Shown here piece by piece: positions 21,392-29,493 of a stretch of 64,000 bases of DNA. Source of the stretch: Streptomyces sp. NRRL F-4489 (GTDB taxonomy: Bacteria > Actinomycetota > Actinomycetes > Streptomycetales > Streptomycetaceae). The position numbers and the translations under genes were made by a program. The number at the start of each line of letters is the position of its first letter. The stretch's first letter is position 1. The notes under the pieces are model-generated. The model saw nothing but the letters and a program-made list of their open reading frames with translations. It had not been told where the DNA came from and searched no databases. Location of the stretch: NCBI RefSeq assembly GCF_001509485.1, contig NZ_LLZI01000221.1:131663-195662 (forward strand), read 5' to 3'.

Positions 21392-22183
21392 TCAGTAGCC
21401 GCTCAGGAGGGTGCGCAGCGCGCGCAGGGCGCCCGGGCCGGCGTCGCTGTGCCAGCGTCCGGGATCGGCGGGGCGGCGCCCCCACAGCAGCAGCACCCGT
21501 ACCGCCGCGTCGCTCTCGATGGTGGCCGGCCCCTCGGGCGCGGCGAACGAGACGCCGGTCCCGTGCGCGTCCGCCGTGACCACCACGTCATCGGTGCCTG
21601 GCGTGCGCAGACGGCCTTCGACCCGGCCGTCCGGGCCGAGATCCAGGCCGGCCGACCCCCGCGCCAGGAGCGGACGGCCGACCGAGCGCACGCTGTGCTC
21701 GGTCATCCATGACTCGTTCAGCGCCTGCCTGGACGTGTGGTCGTCCCCGGTCAGATCCCAGCGGTGCAGGATGAGTTCCTCGCGCATGTGCTCCGCGAAG
21801 AAGGGGGGCGTGACATGCCGCCCGGTCCACATCACATCGGTGTCCGGCGGCAGATCCTGCTCGGCCGCCGCGGTGACCTCGGTCAGCTCTTCGCAGCGGG
21901 CCAGGAACGCCGACCACAGCTCGGCGTCGGACAACGCCCGGTACGGCGCCTCGCGGTGGAAACCGCGGGTCTCCACCGGCTCGCCCTCCAGGTGGGCCCG
22001 GAGTACCCGGGCGAGTTCCTCGGCGTTGCCGGTCTGATGGATCAGGACGTCGCGGACGGTCCACGCCTCGCACCACGTACCGTCGTCGGGCCGACGCGCT
22101 TGTACCGCATGGGCGAAGGCTTCCAGCTCGGGCAGGACGTCGCGGACTCGGGCGCCGATCATGTAGGGCGGATATCCGGACAC
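21392..22183 (-). CDS. maleylpyruvate isomerase-like (MDMPI/DinB fold) protein
   Basis: The 263-residue product fits the mycothiol-dependent maleylpyruvate isomerase family: an N-terminal four-helix DinB-like domain (EAFAHAVQARRPDDGTWCEAWTVRDVLIHQTGNAEELARVL, with the metal-ligand His) and a C-terminal domain ending VRVLLLWGRRPADPGRW. A second His occurs in ELILHRWDL. It probably acts on a mycothiol adduct or another thiol-dependent substrate. The start could be 22183 or the ATG at 22162 (MIGARV). No functional partner is adjacent. Confidence 0.8.
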   Translation of the reverse strand: MSGYPPYMIGARVRDVLPELEAFAHAVQARRPDDGTWCEAWTVRDVLIHQTGNAEELARVLRAHLEGEPVETRGFHREAPYRALSDAELWSAFLARCEELTEVTAAAEQDLPPDTDVMWTGRHVTPPFFAEHMREELILHRWDLTGDDHTSRQALNESWMTEHSVRSVGRPLLARGSAGLDLGPDGRVEGRLRTPGTDDVVVTADAHGTGVSFAAPEGPATIESDAAVRVLLLWGRRPADPGRWHSDAGPGALRALRTLLSGY

Positions 22184-22270
22184 TCCCGGCCGAAAACACG
22201 GACTACCTGTCTGGCGGAACGGGAGGGGAGAGAGGGAAGGTCCGGCCGGCCGCGGCCGTCGCGTGGCCGG

Positions 22271-22975
22271 TCACGCCCGATGCCAGACCTCGTCCATGGC
22301 GTCCCGGATGTCCTCGGACCGCCGCACCCTGAAGACGGAGACCATCAGGCTCTCGTCGGCGAAGGGCTGGTTCAGGCCGCAGGAGGCGACGTCCACGTAG
22401 TCACTCCAGAGGAAGCGTTCGAGGTCATCCAAGGAGACCGGCGAGTTGCCTGGATCCCCGGGCGGGACTCCGATGGCGTGGAGGACCCGCACGGGGTCAC
22501 CGGTGAGGTCCATACCGCCGTCCGTGCCGTCCCAACCGTCCGCCCGGACAGGCGGAACGCCTGGGACGTGGAGCAGATACTTCACGTAGCTCATGGAGAA
22601 ATCCATCTCGCAGACACCGATGACGCGGGCGTCGGGATGGTCCGTGACCTGCGCGTCGAATGCGCTGTCCAGATTCCGCGTGGTGATGCCGTCCTCGCCG
22701 AACGCGGGATCGGTGATCTGCACCGCGCCACCCCAGCAGCCAACGGTCACCCGGTCCAAGTCCGCCACGGTCCGCGGACTGCCGACGTCGAGGCGGCGCA
22801 TCGGCTCGCACTCCTCCACCACCCCGGCGACCGTGCTCAGCTCGCTCACGACCCGCCGGGCGCGTACCGGGTCGTGGGCCGGTGCCTGGGCGATGGTGCG
22901 GCGGTCGTAACCCGCCGGGACGGGCGGATGGACGCGCGTGATCCGGATGGCGGAGCTGTAGGGCAAGGCGGCCAT
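22271..22975 (-). CDS. hypothetical protein (Streptomyces-type, possibly DUF6333)
   Basis: The 234-residue soluble protein has no signal peptide or membrane segment. Its middle contains a compact domain (DRVTVGCWGGAVQITDPAF...VIGVCEMDFSMSYVKYLLHVPGVPP). The C-terminus reads SYVDVASCGLNQPFADESLMVSVFRVRRSEDIRDAMDEVW. I recall similar streptomycete proteins labelled DUF6333 but cannot verify this. No function is proposed. It lies 22 bp downstream of the AMP-ligase-like gene on the same strand and could be co-transcribed with it. Confidence 0.65.
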   Translation of the reverse strand: MAALPYSSAIRITRVHPPVPAGYDRRTIAQAPAHDPVRARRVVSELSTVAGVVEECEPMRRLDVGSPRTVADLDRVTVGCWGGAVQITDPAFGEDGITTRNLDSAFDAQVTDHPDARVIGVCEMDFSMSYVKYLLHVPGVPPVRADGWDGTDGGMDLTGDPVRVLHAIGVPPGDPGNSPVSLDDLERFLWSDYVDVASCGLNQPFADESLMVSVFRVRRSEDIRDAMDEVWHRA

Positions 22976-22997
22976 GGGAGGAGGATAGGGCGGCCTG

Positions 22998-24344
22998 TTA
23001 CCGCACCACCACGTTGCCGTCCGGCGTGCGCCGTGCGGTGGCGCCGGTGCGGAAGTAGCCGTCGCTGGTGAAGGCGCGGGCGTTGCGGTCGGGCGCGCGG
23101 TAGTAGCCTCGTACGGTGTACGGGCCGCGGGCGAGGAGTTCGCCGGGCTCCCCGTCAGGCACGTCGTTGCCGTCGGCGTCGGCAACGCGGATCTCGTCGT
23201 CGGGCGAGAGCGGCCGGCCCTGCGTGGTGAGCACGGTCTCGTCCGGATCGGCGGGCCGGGTGAGCGTGACCAGCCCCTCGGCCATCCCGAAGACCTGTTG
23301 CAGACGGCACCCCAGCTCCGGGCCGATCCGTTCGGCGGTGGCCCGGGACAACGGCGCGCCGCCGATCTGAACGAGACGGAGACTGCTCAAGTCGGCCCCG
23401 ATGGTGGGCAGTTCGTCCAGCCAGCGCTGGGCCGCCGCGGGCGGCAGCGAGGTGAGGGTGACCCGCTCGCGTTCGATGAGCGGAAGGCAGTCGGCGGGTT
23501 CCGCGCTGTCGGCCAGGACGACGGTGCCGCCGGCGGAGAGGGTGCCGACGATGCCGGGGCAGCCCAAGGCGAAGGGGGACTCGGCGGGGTGCGCGGCGAG
23601 ATACACGTCGTTCTCGGTGAGCGACACCGACTCGGCGGCGGCGCGCGCCTGGTAGGCGTAGTCGTTGTGGGTGCGCGGAACGAGCAGCGGCGCCGCGTCC
23701 GTACCCAGCGGCGCCTCGGCCGCACTGGCGGAGAGCAGGAAGAACGCCACCTGGTCCGCGCTCCGTGCCTGCGCCGGCACGGGCGGGGCGTCGATCGACC
23801 CCAGCGGGAAGTAGTGGCAGCCCGACGGATCGGTCGTCAGGCCGCCGAACGGGGACGACGTGCCCGGCGGCTCGTAGGTGAACACCCGCCGCAGGAACGG
23901 GCCTTGGGAGGCGATGCCCGCCGCCATCGCCATGGGGTCGAAGCCCTCGGACGCCGAGGGGCCGACGTAGCCGACGGCTTCGGTGGTCCGCACGAGGTGC
24001 GACACCTCGGGGGCGCGGTGCGGGAGCGGGCAGAACACGGGCATCGCGCCGACCCGCATCAGGGCGAAGACGGTGATGACGAGGTCGGGGACGTTGGGAA
24101 GCTGGACGATGACGCGTTGGCCGGGCCGGAGGCCGCGCAGATGGAAGCCGGCGGCCATGCGGTCCACGCGCCGGTTGAGGTTGGCGTAGGTCAGGCGGGT
24201 GCCGCCGTGCACGAGCGCGGTCCGCGGTCCGTACTCCAGGGCCCAGCCGCGCAGCAGGTTGTCCAGCGTATGGCCGCGCCAGTGCCCGGCTGCCCAGTAG
24301 CGGTCGGCGAACTCCTCTGGCCAGGGCGTGCAGCCGTCGAGCAT
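22998..24344 (-). CDS. degenerate, C-terminally truncated aryl-AMP ligase (DhbE/EntE-like)
   Basis: The 448-residue product matches 2,3-dihydroxybenzoate/salicylate-AMP ligases along its large domain: TPWPEEFADRYWAAGHW, GQRVIVQLPNVPDLVITVFALMRVGAMPVF, LVPRTHNDYAYQ, LQQVFGMAEGLVTLTRPADP and RGPYTVRGYY. Three essentials are missing. The P-loop A3 motif (SGGSTG...K) reads SASAAEAPLGTDAA. The ATP-ribose Asp of the TGD motif is Ala (RTGATA). The whole C-terminal domain with the catalytic Lys, about 90 residues, is absent. It is probably inactive or has a non-adenylating role. No siderophore genes are near. Confidence 0.8.
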   Translation of the reverse strand: MLDGCTPWPEEFADRYWAAGHWRGHTLDNLLRGWALEYGPRTALVHGGTRLTYANLNRRVDRMAAGFHLRGLRPGQRVIVQLPNVPDLVITVFALMRVGAMPVFCPLPHRAPEVSHLVRTTEAVGYVGPSASEGFDPMAMAAGIASQGPFLRRVFTYEPPGTSSPFGGLTTDPSGCHYFPLGSIDAPPVPAQARSADQVAFFLLSASAAEAPLGTDAAPLLVPRTHNDYAYQARAAAESVSLTENDVYLAAHPAESPFALGCPGIVGTLSAGGTVVLADSAEPADCLPLIERERVTLTSLPPAAAQRWLDELPTIGADLSSLRLVQIGGAPLSRATAERIGPELGCRLQQVFGMAEGLVTLTRPADPDETVLTTQGRPLSPDDEIRVADADGNDVPDGEPGELLARGPYTVRGYYRAPDRNARAFTSDGYFRTGATARRTPDGNVVVR

Positions 24345-24646
24345 GGGTGTCCTTCGCTTCCTTCGGTGCGTTTTGTGCCTTCGGTGCTTTCTGCGCCGGG
24401 GCCTGGACCCGGCCCGCTTCTGCGCCGGTGCCTGAACCCGTGTGCCGGTGCATGGATCCGTGACATGCCGGTGCCTGGATCCGTACGCCGGTGCCTCGAT
24501 CCGGAAGCAATCCAACCTGTCCGCACCCCCCTGCGCGCAATGCCCTTTCCCGACCATGGAGCACCGACTCCCTCGGCGGAAAGTCCAACGGGCGCCGCTG
24601 ACCTGGGGGGATGGCGGGTGGGTGGCGCGCCCTCGGGACGGCCGCG
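24345..24646. other. intergenic region with degenerate repeats, upstream of the AMP-ligase-like gene
   Basis: No gene is seen here. The left part (24345-24390) has CTTCGGTGC-type repeats and the middle holds the array listed separately. The right part (24505-24646) runs up to the stop codon of the ArsC-family gene and holds nothing recognisable. Confidence 0.5.
24392..24504. repeat. ~21-bp degenerate tandem repeat, five copies
   Basis: Units of the type GCCGGTGCCTGGATCCGT recur near 24392, 24424, 24444, 24467 and 24487 with substitutions and small length changes. They lie in the 5' region of the AMP-ligase-like gene. Confidence 0.65.
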
Positions 24647-25003
24647 CTACGGGAGGACCGACCGCACCGCCTCCGGGGAGCGGCCCAGTACGGCCGTTCC
24701 GTCGTCGGCGGTGATGATCGGGCGCTGGATCAAGGCGGGGTGGGCGGCCAGCGCCTCCAGCCAGCGGGTGCGTTCGGCGGCTTCGCGGGGCCACGCCGCC
24801 AGGCCCAGTTCGGCGGCGACCGGCTCGCCGAGGCGGGTGATGTCCCAGGGCTCCAGGCCCAGGCGCCGGAGGACGGCGTCCAGCTCGTCCACGGTCGGCG
24901 GTTCCTCCAAGTAGTACCGCACCGTGTACTGGGCCTGTTCGGCGTCCAGGAGCGACAGGGCGGACTTGCACTTGGAGCAGGCGGGGTTGATCCAGATTTC
25001 CAT
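24647..25003 (-). CDS. ArsC-family (arsenate reductase/Spx fold) protein
   Basis: The 118-residue protein has the thioredoxin-like ArsC fold: NPACSKCKSALSLLD with the reactive Cys in a CxxC pair, YYLEEPPTVDELDAVLRRLG, LIQRPIITADDGTAVLGRSPEAV with the conserved Arg residues. Glutaredoxin-dependent ArsC enzymes reduce arsenate to arsenite, while Spx-like members bind RNA polymerase. No arsR, acr3 or arsA gene is adjacent, so a role in arsenic resistance is uncertain. It lies 115 bp downstream of folE on the same strand. Confidence 0.8.
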   Translation of the reverse strand: MEIWINPACSKCKSALSLLDAEQAQYTVRYYLEEPPTVDELDAVLRRLGLEPWDITRLGEPVAAELGLAAWPREAAERTRWLEALAAHPALIQRPIITADDGTAVLGRSPEAVRSVLP

Positions 25004-25118
25004 GGGGTCGGTGCCTTTCGTTCGGTATGGGCGAAGCGGGGCCTCGCGGAGTGGCTGTGTCTATATCTGTGACTGTGCTGGGACTACGACTGGGCTGTGG
25101 CTGTCAGGGCTGGAGAAA

Positions 25119-25793
25119 TCAGGTGAGACCGGCCAGGGCCAGGAATTCGCCGCGTGAGCGGGCGTCGTTGCGCAATGTGCCCAGCAGCGTGGAGGTGAGC
25201 GTGCTGGAGCCGGTTGCCTGGACGCCGCGCAGGGTCATACAGGTGTGTTCGGCCTCGATCACGACGCCCACGCCCTTGGGCTCCAGCTGGGTCTGGAGCC
25301 AGTCGGCGACCTGCTTGGTGAGGCGTTCCTGGACCTGCGGACGGCACGCGAAGTGCTCGACCACCCGGGCCAGTTTCGACAGGCCCAGGATGCGGCGGCC
25401 GGGCAGGTAGCCGACGTGGGCGGTGCCGACGAACGGCAGCAGATGGTGTTCGCAGACCGAGCGCACCGGGATGCTGCGGGCCAGGACCAGTTCGTCGTAG
25501 CCCTCGTCGTTGGGGAAGGTGGTCAGGTCGAACGGGCGGGGGCTGAACAGCTCGGCGTAGGCGCGGGCCATGCGCCCCGGGGTGCCTTGCAGGCTCTCGG
25601 AATCGGTGCTGATGCCGAGAGCCCTGAGGAACTCCCCGGCGGCGCGTTCGGCGGCGGCCAGGTCGATGCCGTCGGTGTCGTGCACGACGCGCAGGGCCGG
25701 CTGGGCGGGTATCGGTCTCCCCGTCTCCAGGGCGCTCACCGCGGGGCGCCGGGCGGGGTGGGAGGGCTGGGCAGTCTCGGAAGGCTGGGACAT
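25119..25793 (-). CDS. folE: GTP cyclohydrolase I
   Basis: The 224-residue product carries the GCYH-I signatures: RSVCEHHLLPFVGTAHVGYLPG with the zinc Cys-His pair, ILGLSKLARVVEHFACRPQVQERLTKQVAD, and GVGVVIEAEHTCMTLRGVQATGSSTLTSTLLG with the third zinc Cys. The enzyme makes 7,8-dihydroneopterin triphosphate from GTP, the entry to folate and to deazaguanine metabolites. The N-terminal ~30 residues are poorly conserved, so the true start may be internal. No other folate gene is adjacent, so this may be an accessory paralogue. Confidence 0.9.
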   Translation of the reverse strand: MSQPSETAQPSHPARRPAVSALETGRPIPAQPALRVVHDTDGIDLAAAERAAGEFLRALGISTDSESLQGTPGRMARAYAELFSPRPFDLTTFPNDEGYDELVLARSIPVRSVCEHHLLPFVGTAHVGYLPGRRILGLSKLARVVEHFACRPQVQERLTKQVADWLQTQLEPKGVGVVIEAEHTCMTLRGVQATGSSTLTSTLLGTLRNDARSRGEFLALAGLT

Positions 25794-26111
25794 GTCAATT
25801 ACCGCCGGTGCTGGGGGTTGATGAGGGTGCCGAGGGGGACGCGGGCGCGGGCGCGTCCCCGGGTGCGGATGCCGAGGCCGGTGCGGATATCCCAGGCGGA
25901 AGCGGCCGAGAGCGGTGCTCACCGAGGTGAACAGTGCACACCGGGCGATCGCCACGGCTCCGGCCCGCCCGCTCCGTTCCCGTACCCCTCCACATTTCAC
26001 CAACAAATCTTTGACTTATTCAAGGCGGGCGTCAAGACGCCCAGGTCGCGGCCGCACAGTCGTACGGCATTCGCCGGTTGCACCCACCGGCATACGCGTT
26101 ATCGTGGAGAT
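25794..26111. promoter_or_regulatory. divergent regulatory region between folE and the cysteine-rich HTH gene
   Basis: No gene is seen. The left half is G-rich, with GGTGCGGAT-type repeats. The right half has an AT-rich segment (25995-26023) with the palindrome TTGACTTATTCAA, and then CCGGTTGCACCCACCGG near 26075. Promoters for both directions are expected here. Confidence 0.45.
26011..26023. promoter_or_regulatory. operator-like inverted repeat TTGA-N5-TCAA
   Basis: TTGACTTATTCAA stands in a conspicuously AT-rich stretch 89 bp before the regulator start. It may be its autoregulatory site. This is inference from symmetry and composition only. Confidence 0.4.
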
Positions 26112-26834
26112 GTGACCCCTGACGCAACGCCGCAGCCTCCCGTGGGCGACGCGGCGATCGAGTCCCTCAGCGTCCTCGGGGAGGACTCCCGGCGGCGGAT
26201 GTTCGCGTTCATCCGACGGCAGGGCCGCCCCGTGACCCGGGACGAGGCCGCCGCCAGCGTGGGCATCTCGCGCAAGCTCGCCGCCTTCCACCTCGACAAG
26301 CTGGTGGACGCCGGCCTGCTGCGCGCCCGCTACGAATCACCCGGCGGGATCCGCAAGGTCGGCCGTCAGCCCAAGGTCTACGAACCCACCGACAGCCACC
26401 TCCACGTCAGCATCCCCGACCGCCGCCATGAGCTGCTGGCCGATCTCCTGCTGGAAGCCGTCCTGACCGAGGACGACGGCGAATCCGCGGCCCACGCCGC
26501 CGTGCGCACAGCCGGCCGGCGCGGTCGCGAACTGGGCGAGCGGGAACGGGAGCAGTCCCGCCCCGGCCGCCTCGGCGCCGAACGTGGACTGAGCGTCTGC
26601 GAGCGGATGCTCGACCAGCACGGTTTCGAGCCGGTCCGCGAAACCCCCACCCAACTCCGGCTGCGCAACTGCCCGTTCCACCCCCTGGCGGCCAAGGCTC
26701 CCGAGCTGGTCTGCGGTATGAACCACGCCTTCCTCGCAGGCTATCTGGAGGGCCTGGAGGTCAGCGGCGTCGAGGCCGTCCTCGCCCCGCGCCCCGGGGA
26801 ATGCTGCGTGCAGCTGGGCCCTGCGACGGGATGA
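26112..26834 (+). CDS. helix-turn-helix regulator with C-terminal cysteine cluster (SufR-like)
   Basis: The 240-residue product starts at a GTG with gtggag upstream. It has an ArsR/DeoR-type winged helix (GEDSRRRMFAFIRRQGRPVTRDEAAASVGISRKLAAFHLDKLVDAGLL) followed by a wing containing YESPGGIRKVGRQPKVYEP. The C-terminal half ends with three cysteine sites: RNCPFHPLA, LVCGMNHAF and PGECCVQL. That spacing resembles the Fe-S ligands of SufR-type regulators, so an Fe-S or redox sensor is likely. It is followed by a DoxX protein on the same strand. Confidence 0.8.
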   Translation: MTPDATPQPPVGDAAIESLSVLGEDSRRRMFAFIRRQGRPVTRDEAAASVGISRKLAAFHLDKLVDAGLLRARYESPGGIRKVGRQPKVYEPTDSHLHVSIPDRRHELLADLLLEAVLTEDDGESAAHAAVRTAGRRGRELGEREREQSRPGRLGAERGLSVCERMLDQHGFEPVRETPTQLRLRNCPFHPLAAKAPELVCGMNHAFLAGYLEGLEVSGVEAVLAPRPGECCVQLGPATG

Positions 26835-26914
26835 TGCGCGGCCCCCGCCACCACAGCGACTTCGCCGAGCTGCCGACCGAGGACGTCACCGACGCCACCC
26901 GGCGCTCCGACTGA
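26831..26914 (+). CDS. possible 27-residue peptide overlapping the regulator stop
   Basis: An ATG overlaps the regulator TGA (ATGA) and opens 27 codons beginning MMRGPRHHSDFAELPTEDV and ending RRSD. The overlap is typical of translational coupling in Streptomyces. It could be a real small protein or the remnant of a longer one; nothing else supports it. Confidence 0.25.
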   Translation: MMRGPRHHSDFAELPTEDVTDATRRSD

Positions 26915-27018
26915 CCGACCAGTCACCACGACACGACCAGGCCAGTACCGCGGCGCCGAGCGGCCGCGGGCGACAACCACGGGACCGGTCCGGCGACCGA
27001 TACGACCGGAGCGCTCCG

Positions 27019-27597
27019 ATGGTTACCAAGCGCCTCACCCACCTCCTGGCACCCACACCGGCGCCACCCCGTACACCATCATCGACATCGACGCGGGGGC
27101 CCACCCGGGCGCTCTCCTGCGCCTCGGACTGGGGGCTCCTGCTCATCCGGCTGACCTTCGGGCTCCTGATGGCCGGGCACGGCTCGCAGAAACTCTTCGG
27201 AATCCTCGGCGGCAGGGGCCTGACCCGGACAGCGGACGGTTTCGCGGCCCTCGGCTACCACCCCGGCAAACTCTTCGCGCTGATCGGGGGCCTCTCGGAA
27301 TTCCTCGGCGGCCTCGGTCTGGCCCTCGGCCTCCTCACACCGCTCGCGGCCGCCGCCCTCATCGGCGTCATGATCAATGCCATGGTGACCGTCACCGCGG
27401 CCCACGGCCTGTGGGACACGGACGGCGGTGTGGAATACAGCGTCTGCATCGCCGTCGTCGCACTGGCCGTCGCCGCCATCGGCCCCGGCCGGCTGTCCGT
27501 TGACCGCTTCTTCCCCTGGCGCGCGGGCGGCTGGCCGGGAGCCGCCGTGGCCGCCGGCCTGGGCGGAATCACCGCGGCGATCGCATTGAGCCTGTGA
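27019..27597 (+). CDS. DoxX-family membrane protein
   Basis: The 192-residue product has a Ser/Thr/Pro-rich N-terminal tail and four transmembrane helices. The first (LLLIRLTFGLLMAGHGSQKLFG) holds the DoxX signature G-H-G-x-Q-K-L-F. Helix 2 is GLSEFLGGLGLALGLLTPLAAAALIG, and GGVEYSVCIAVVALAVAAIGPGRLSVD follows. DoxX proteins are linked to thiol/redox homeostasis at the membrane. It probably belongs to the same unit as the upstream cysteine-rich regulator. It is convergent with the VOC gene at 27790. Confidence 0.85.
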   Translation: MVTKRLTHLLAPTPAPPRTPSSTSTRGPTRALSCASDWGLLLIRLTFGLLMAGHGSQKLFGILGGRGLTRTADGFAALGYHPGKLFALIGGLSEFLGGLGLALGLLTPLAAAALIGVMINAMVTVTAAHGLWDTDGGVEYSVCIAVVALAVAAIGPGRLSVDRFFPWRAGGWPGAAVAAGLGGITAAIALSL

Positions 27598-27789
27598 GGG
27601 GCGGTGACGTGGTACGAGGCGGCACGGCACCGCCGAGGGGGGATGGGGGAGCCGGGAGCCCCGGGGGCGGGGGAGTTCCGCGCTCAGCGCTGGGCACTCA
27701 GCGCTCGGTCAGGACCTGCCCCGTCCCACCGCCTCGCCCCGTCCCGTCCCGGGCCGAGCCCCGGCCCAGGCACTTGACCGGCGGCTCCC

Positions 27790-28185
27790 TCACTCTGCCG
27801 CGTCCTCCGGATACCACCGCAGCTCCACGGTGTTGCCGTCCGGATCCTGCACGTACACCGACGTCGCGTCGCCTCGCGCACCGAACCGCTGCACGGGACC
27901 CTCAAGGACGTGGAACGTCCCCGACGCGATGACCTCGTCCCAGTCCAACGGTTCCACGGTGAGGCAGATGTGGTCGACGTTGGATTCGTTCCGGGGCCGG
28001 CTGACCAGGTCGATGATGGTCTCCGGCGTGACCCGGACCGACGGGAAGGAGACCTCGCCCGCCCGCCACTCGGTGACCCGTACCGGCTCCAGGCCGAGCA
28101 GCCCGGCGTAGAACTCCAGGGACCGTTCCACATCGGCGACGTTGAGAACCAGGTGATCGAATGCCTTGACGCGCACAGTGGTCAC
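27790..28185 (-). CDS. VOC-superfamily (glyoxalase-like) protein
   Basis: The 131-residue product has the paired beta-alpha-beta-beta-beta modules of the VOC fold: FDHLVLNVADVERSLEFYAGLLGLEPVRV, then NVDHICLTVEPLDWDEV and SVYVQDPDGNTVELRWYP. The His in FDHL and Glu in VELRW are the usual metal ligands. Its reaction may be a lyase, dioxygenase or resistance thiol transfer. It is divergent from a LysR regulator at 28431, its likely controller. Confidence 0.88.
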   Translation of the reverse strand: MTTVRVKAFDHLVLNVADVERSLEFYAGLLGLEPVRVTEWRAGEVSFPSVRVTPETIIDLVSRPRNESNVDHICLTVEPLDWDEVIASGTFHVLEGPVQRFGARGDATSVYVQDPDGNTVELRWYPEDAAE

Positions 28186-28387
28186 TTCACTTCCAGAGAG
28201 AGGGCACGGCGGAGCCGGCCGGTGGTGGTCAGATCATGGTGCCGTCGCCCTCGTGCACAGTCGACGGCGATGGCGACCGCGGTGACGACGGCGGCGACTG
28301 CGGTGACGACCGCCACCCGCGCCGCCTGCGACACCTCCCACTCTCGGCCACCGGACCAGCGCCATCAAGCCATGATCCCGATACGAT

Positions 28388-28406
28388 CGTTGAGTCACGT
28401 TCAACG
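28388..28406. promoter_or_regulatory. LysR-type operator CGTTGA-N7-TCAACG
   Basis: A perfect 6-bp inverted repeat with 7-bp spacer lies 24 bp before the LysR start, in the spacer shared with the VOC gene. It contains the T-N11-A arrangement of LysR sites. Confidence 0.6.
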
Positions 28407-28430
28407 CTGGGGGAGTGGGGTGGGGCCGGC

Positions 28431-29345
28431 ATGCTGGAACGCCTGGAAACCGAGGTCTTCCTGGCCCTCGCCGAGGAACTGCACTTCGGCCGTACCGCCG
28501 AGCGGTTGGGGATCACCACCGGGCGCGTCAGCCAAGTGGTCAAACAACTGGAGCGCCGGATCGGCGGGACGCTGTTCGAACGCACCAGCCGTACCGTCCG
28601 GCTCACCGACGTCGGGCGGTGCCTGGCGGAGGATCTCGCGCCCTTGGCCGCCGCCATGGACGACGCACTGCGCAGGGCGGCCGACGCCAGTCGCGGTATT
28701 ACGGGAGAGCTGCGGGTGGCTTTCCTCGGCGAGGTCACGGCACCCGTACTGCTCAGAGCGGTCAGCCTGTTCACCGAGCGCCACCCCGACTGCCGGGTCG
28801 AGGTACGGGAGGTCCACCTCTCCAACTCCCGCGCGAGCCTGCGGGACGGTTCGATCGACATCCTCCTCGCCTCCTTCCCCTTCGACGGGATGGCCCGCGG
28901 CCCGGTGCTGTTGCGGGAGTCAAGGGTGCTCGCGGTGGCGGCCGGCCATCCGCTCGCCGGTGAACGGTCGGTATCGCTCGAAGTCCTCGCGGACCATCCC
29001 GTGATCCAATACCCGGACGCGACCTCCGTGACCTTCAAACGGGACCGCACACCGGACCACACCCCGTCGGGCAGACCCGTCCCGAAGGGGCCCGTAGGCG
29101 GCTCGTTCTCGGAAATGCTCACCCTGGTCGCCATGGGCAGAGGAGTCCTCCCGGTCGGCGAACACGCCCGCCGGTACTACCCCCGCCCCGACCTCGCCTA
29201 CGTGCCCCTGCACGACGCCCAACCCATCGAACGGGGCCTGATCTGGTCCGAGGCGAACACCACAGCCCGCGTACGAGCCTTCGTCAGCGCCGCGACCGAC
29301 GCCGCACCGACCGCCGCCACCAACCCGCTGCCGAACGCCCGGTGA
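28431..29345 (+). CDS. LysR-family transcriptional regulator
   Basis: The 304-residue product has an N-terminal HTH (EVFLALAEELHFGRTAERLGITTGRVSQVVKQLERRIGGTLFERTSRTVRLTDVG) and a periplasmic-binding-like effector domain (GELRVAFLGEVTAPVLLRAVSLFTERHPDCRVEVREV). I chose the ATG at 28431 because the HTH begins there and a GGGAGTGGGG stretch precedes it. It is divergent from the VOC gene. Confidence 0.9.
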   Translation: MLERLETEVFLALAEELHFGRTAERLGITTGRVSQVVKQLERRIGGTLFERTSRTVRLTDVGRCLAEDLAPLAAAMDDALRRAADASRGITGELRVAFLGEVTAPVLLRAVSLFTERHPDCRVEVREVHLSNSRASLRDGSIDILLASFPFDGMARGPVLLRESRVLAVAAGHPLAGERSVSLEVLADHPVIQYPDATSVTFKRDRTPDHTPSGRPVPKGPVGGSFSEMLTLVAMGRGVLPVGEHARRYYPRPDLAYVPLHDAQPIERGLIWSEANTTARVRAFVSAATDAAPTAATNPLPNAR

Positions 29346-29493
29346 ACAGGCACGACTGCCGTCAACAACGAATGCGCGGCCGCACGATCAGGATGTCCGG
29401 CGCCAGGTCCAGATCGTCCAGGTACGCGGTGGCTCAGTCGAGACAGCTCATCCCGGACCGGGAAAAGGCGCAGCGGTGGCGCCCCGCCCGCCG

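Noticed and set aside
24647..25793. ArsC-family gene and folE as an arsenic-resistance operon
   Set aside because: No arsR, efflux or arsenite-methylation gene is adjacent, and folE has no link to arsenic metabolism.
29346..29493. Short minus-strand segment encoding AYLDDLDLAPDILIVRPRIR after the LysR gene
   Set aside because: It looks faintly coding but is only 24 codons between stops, with no start; too little to call even as a remnant.
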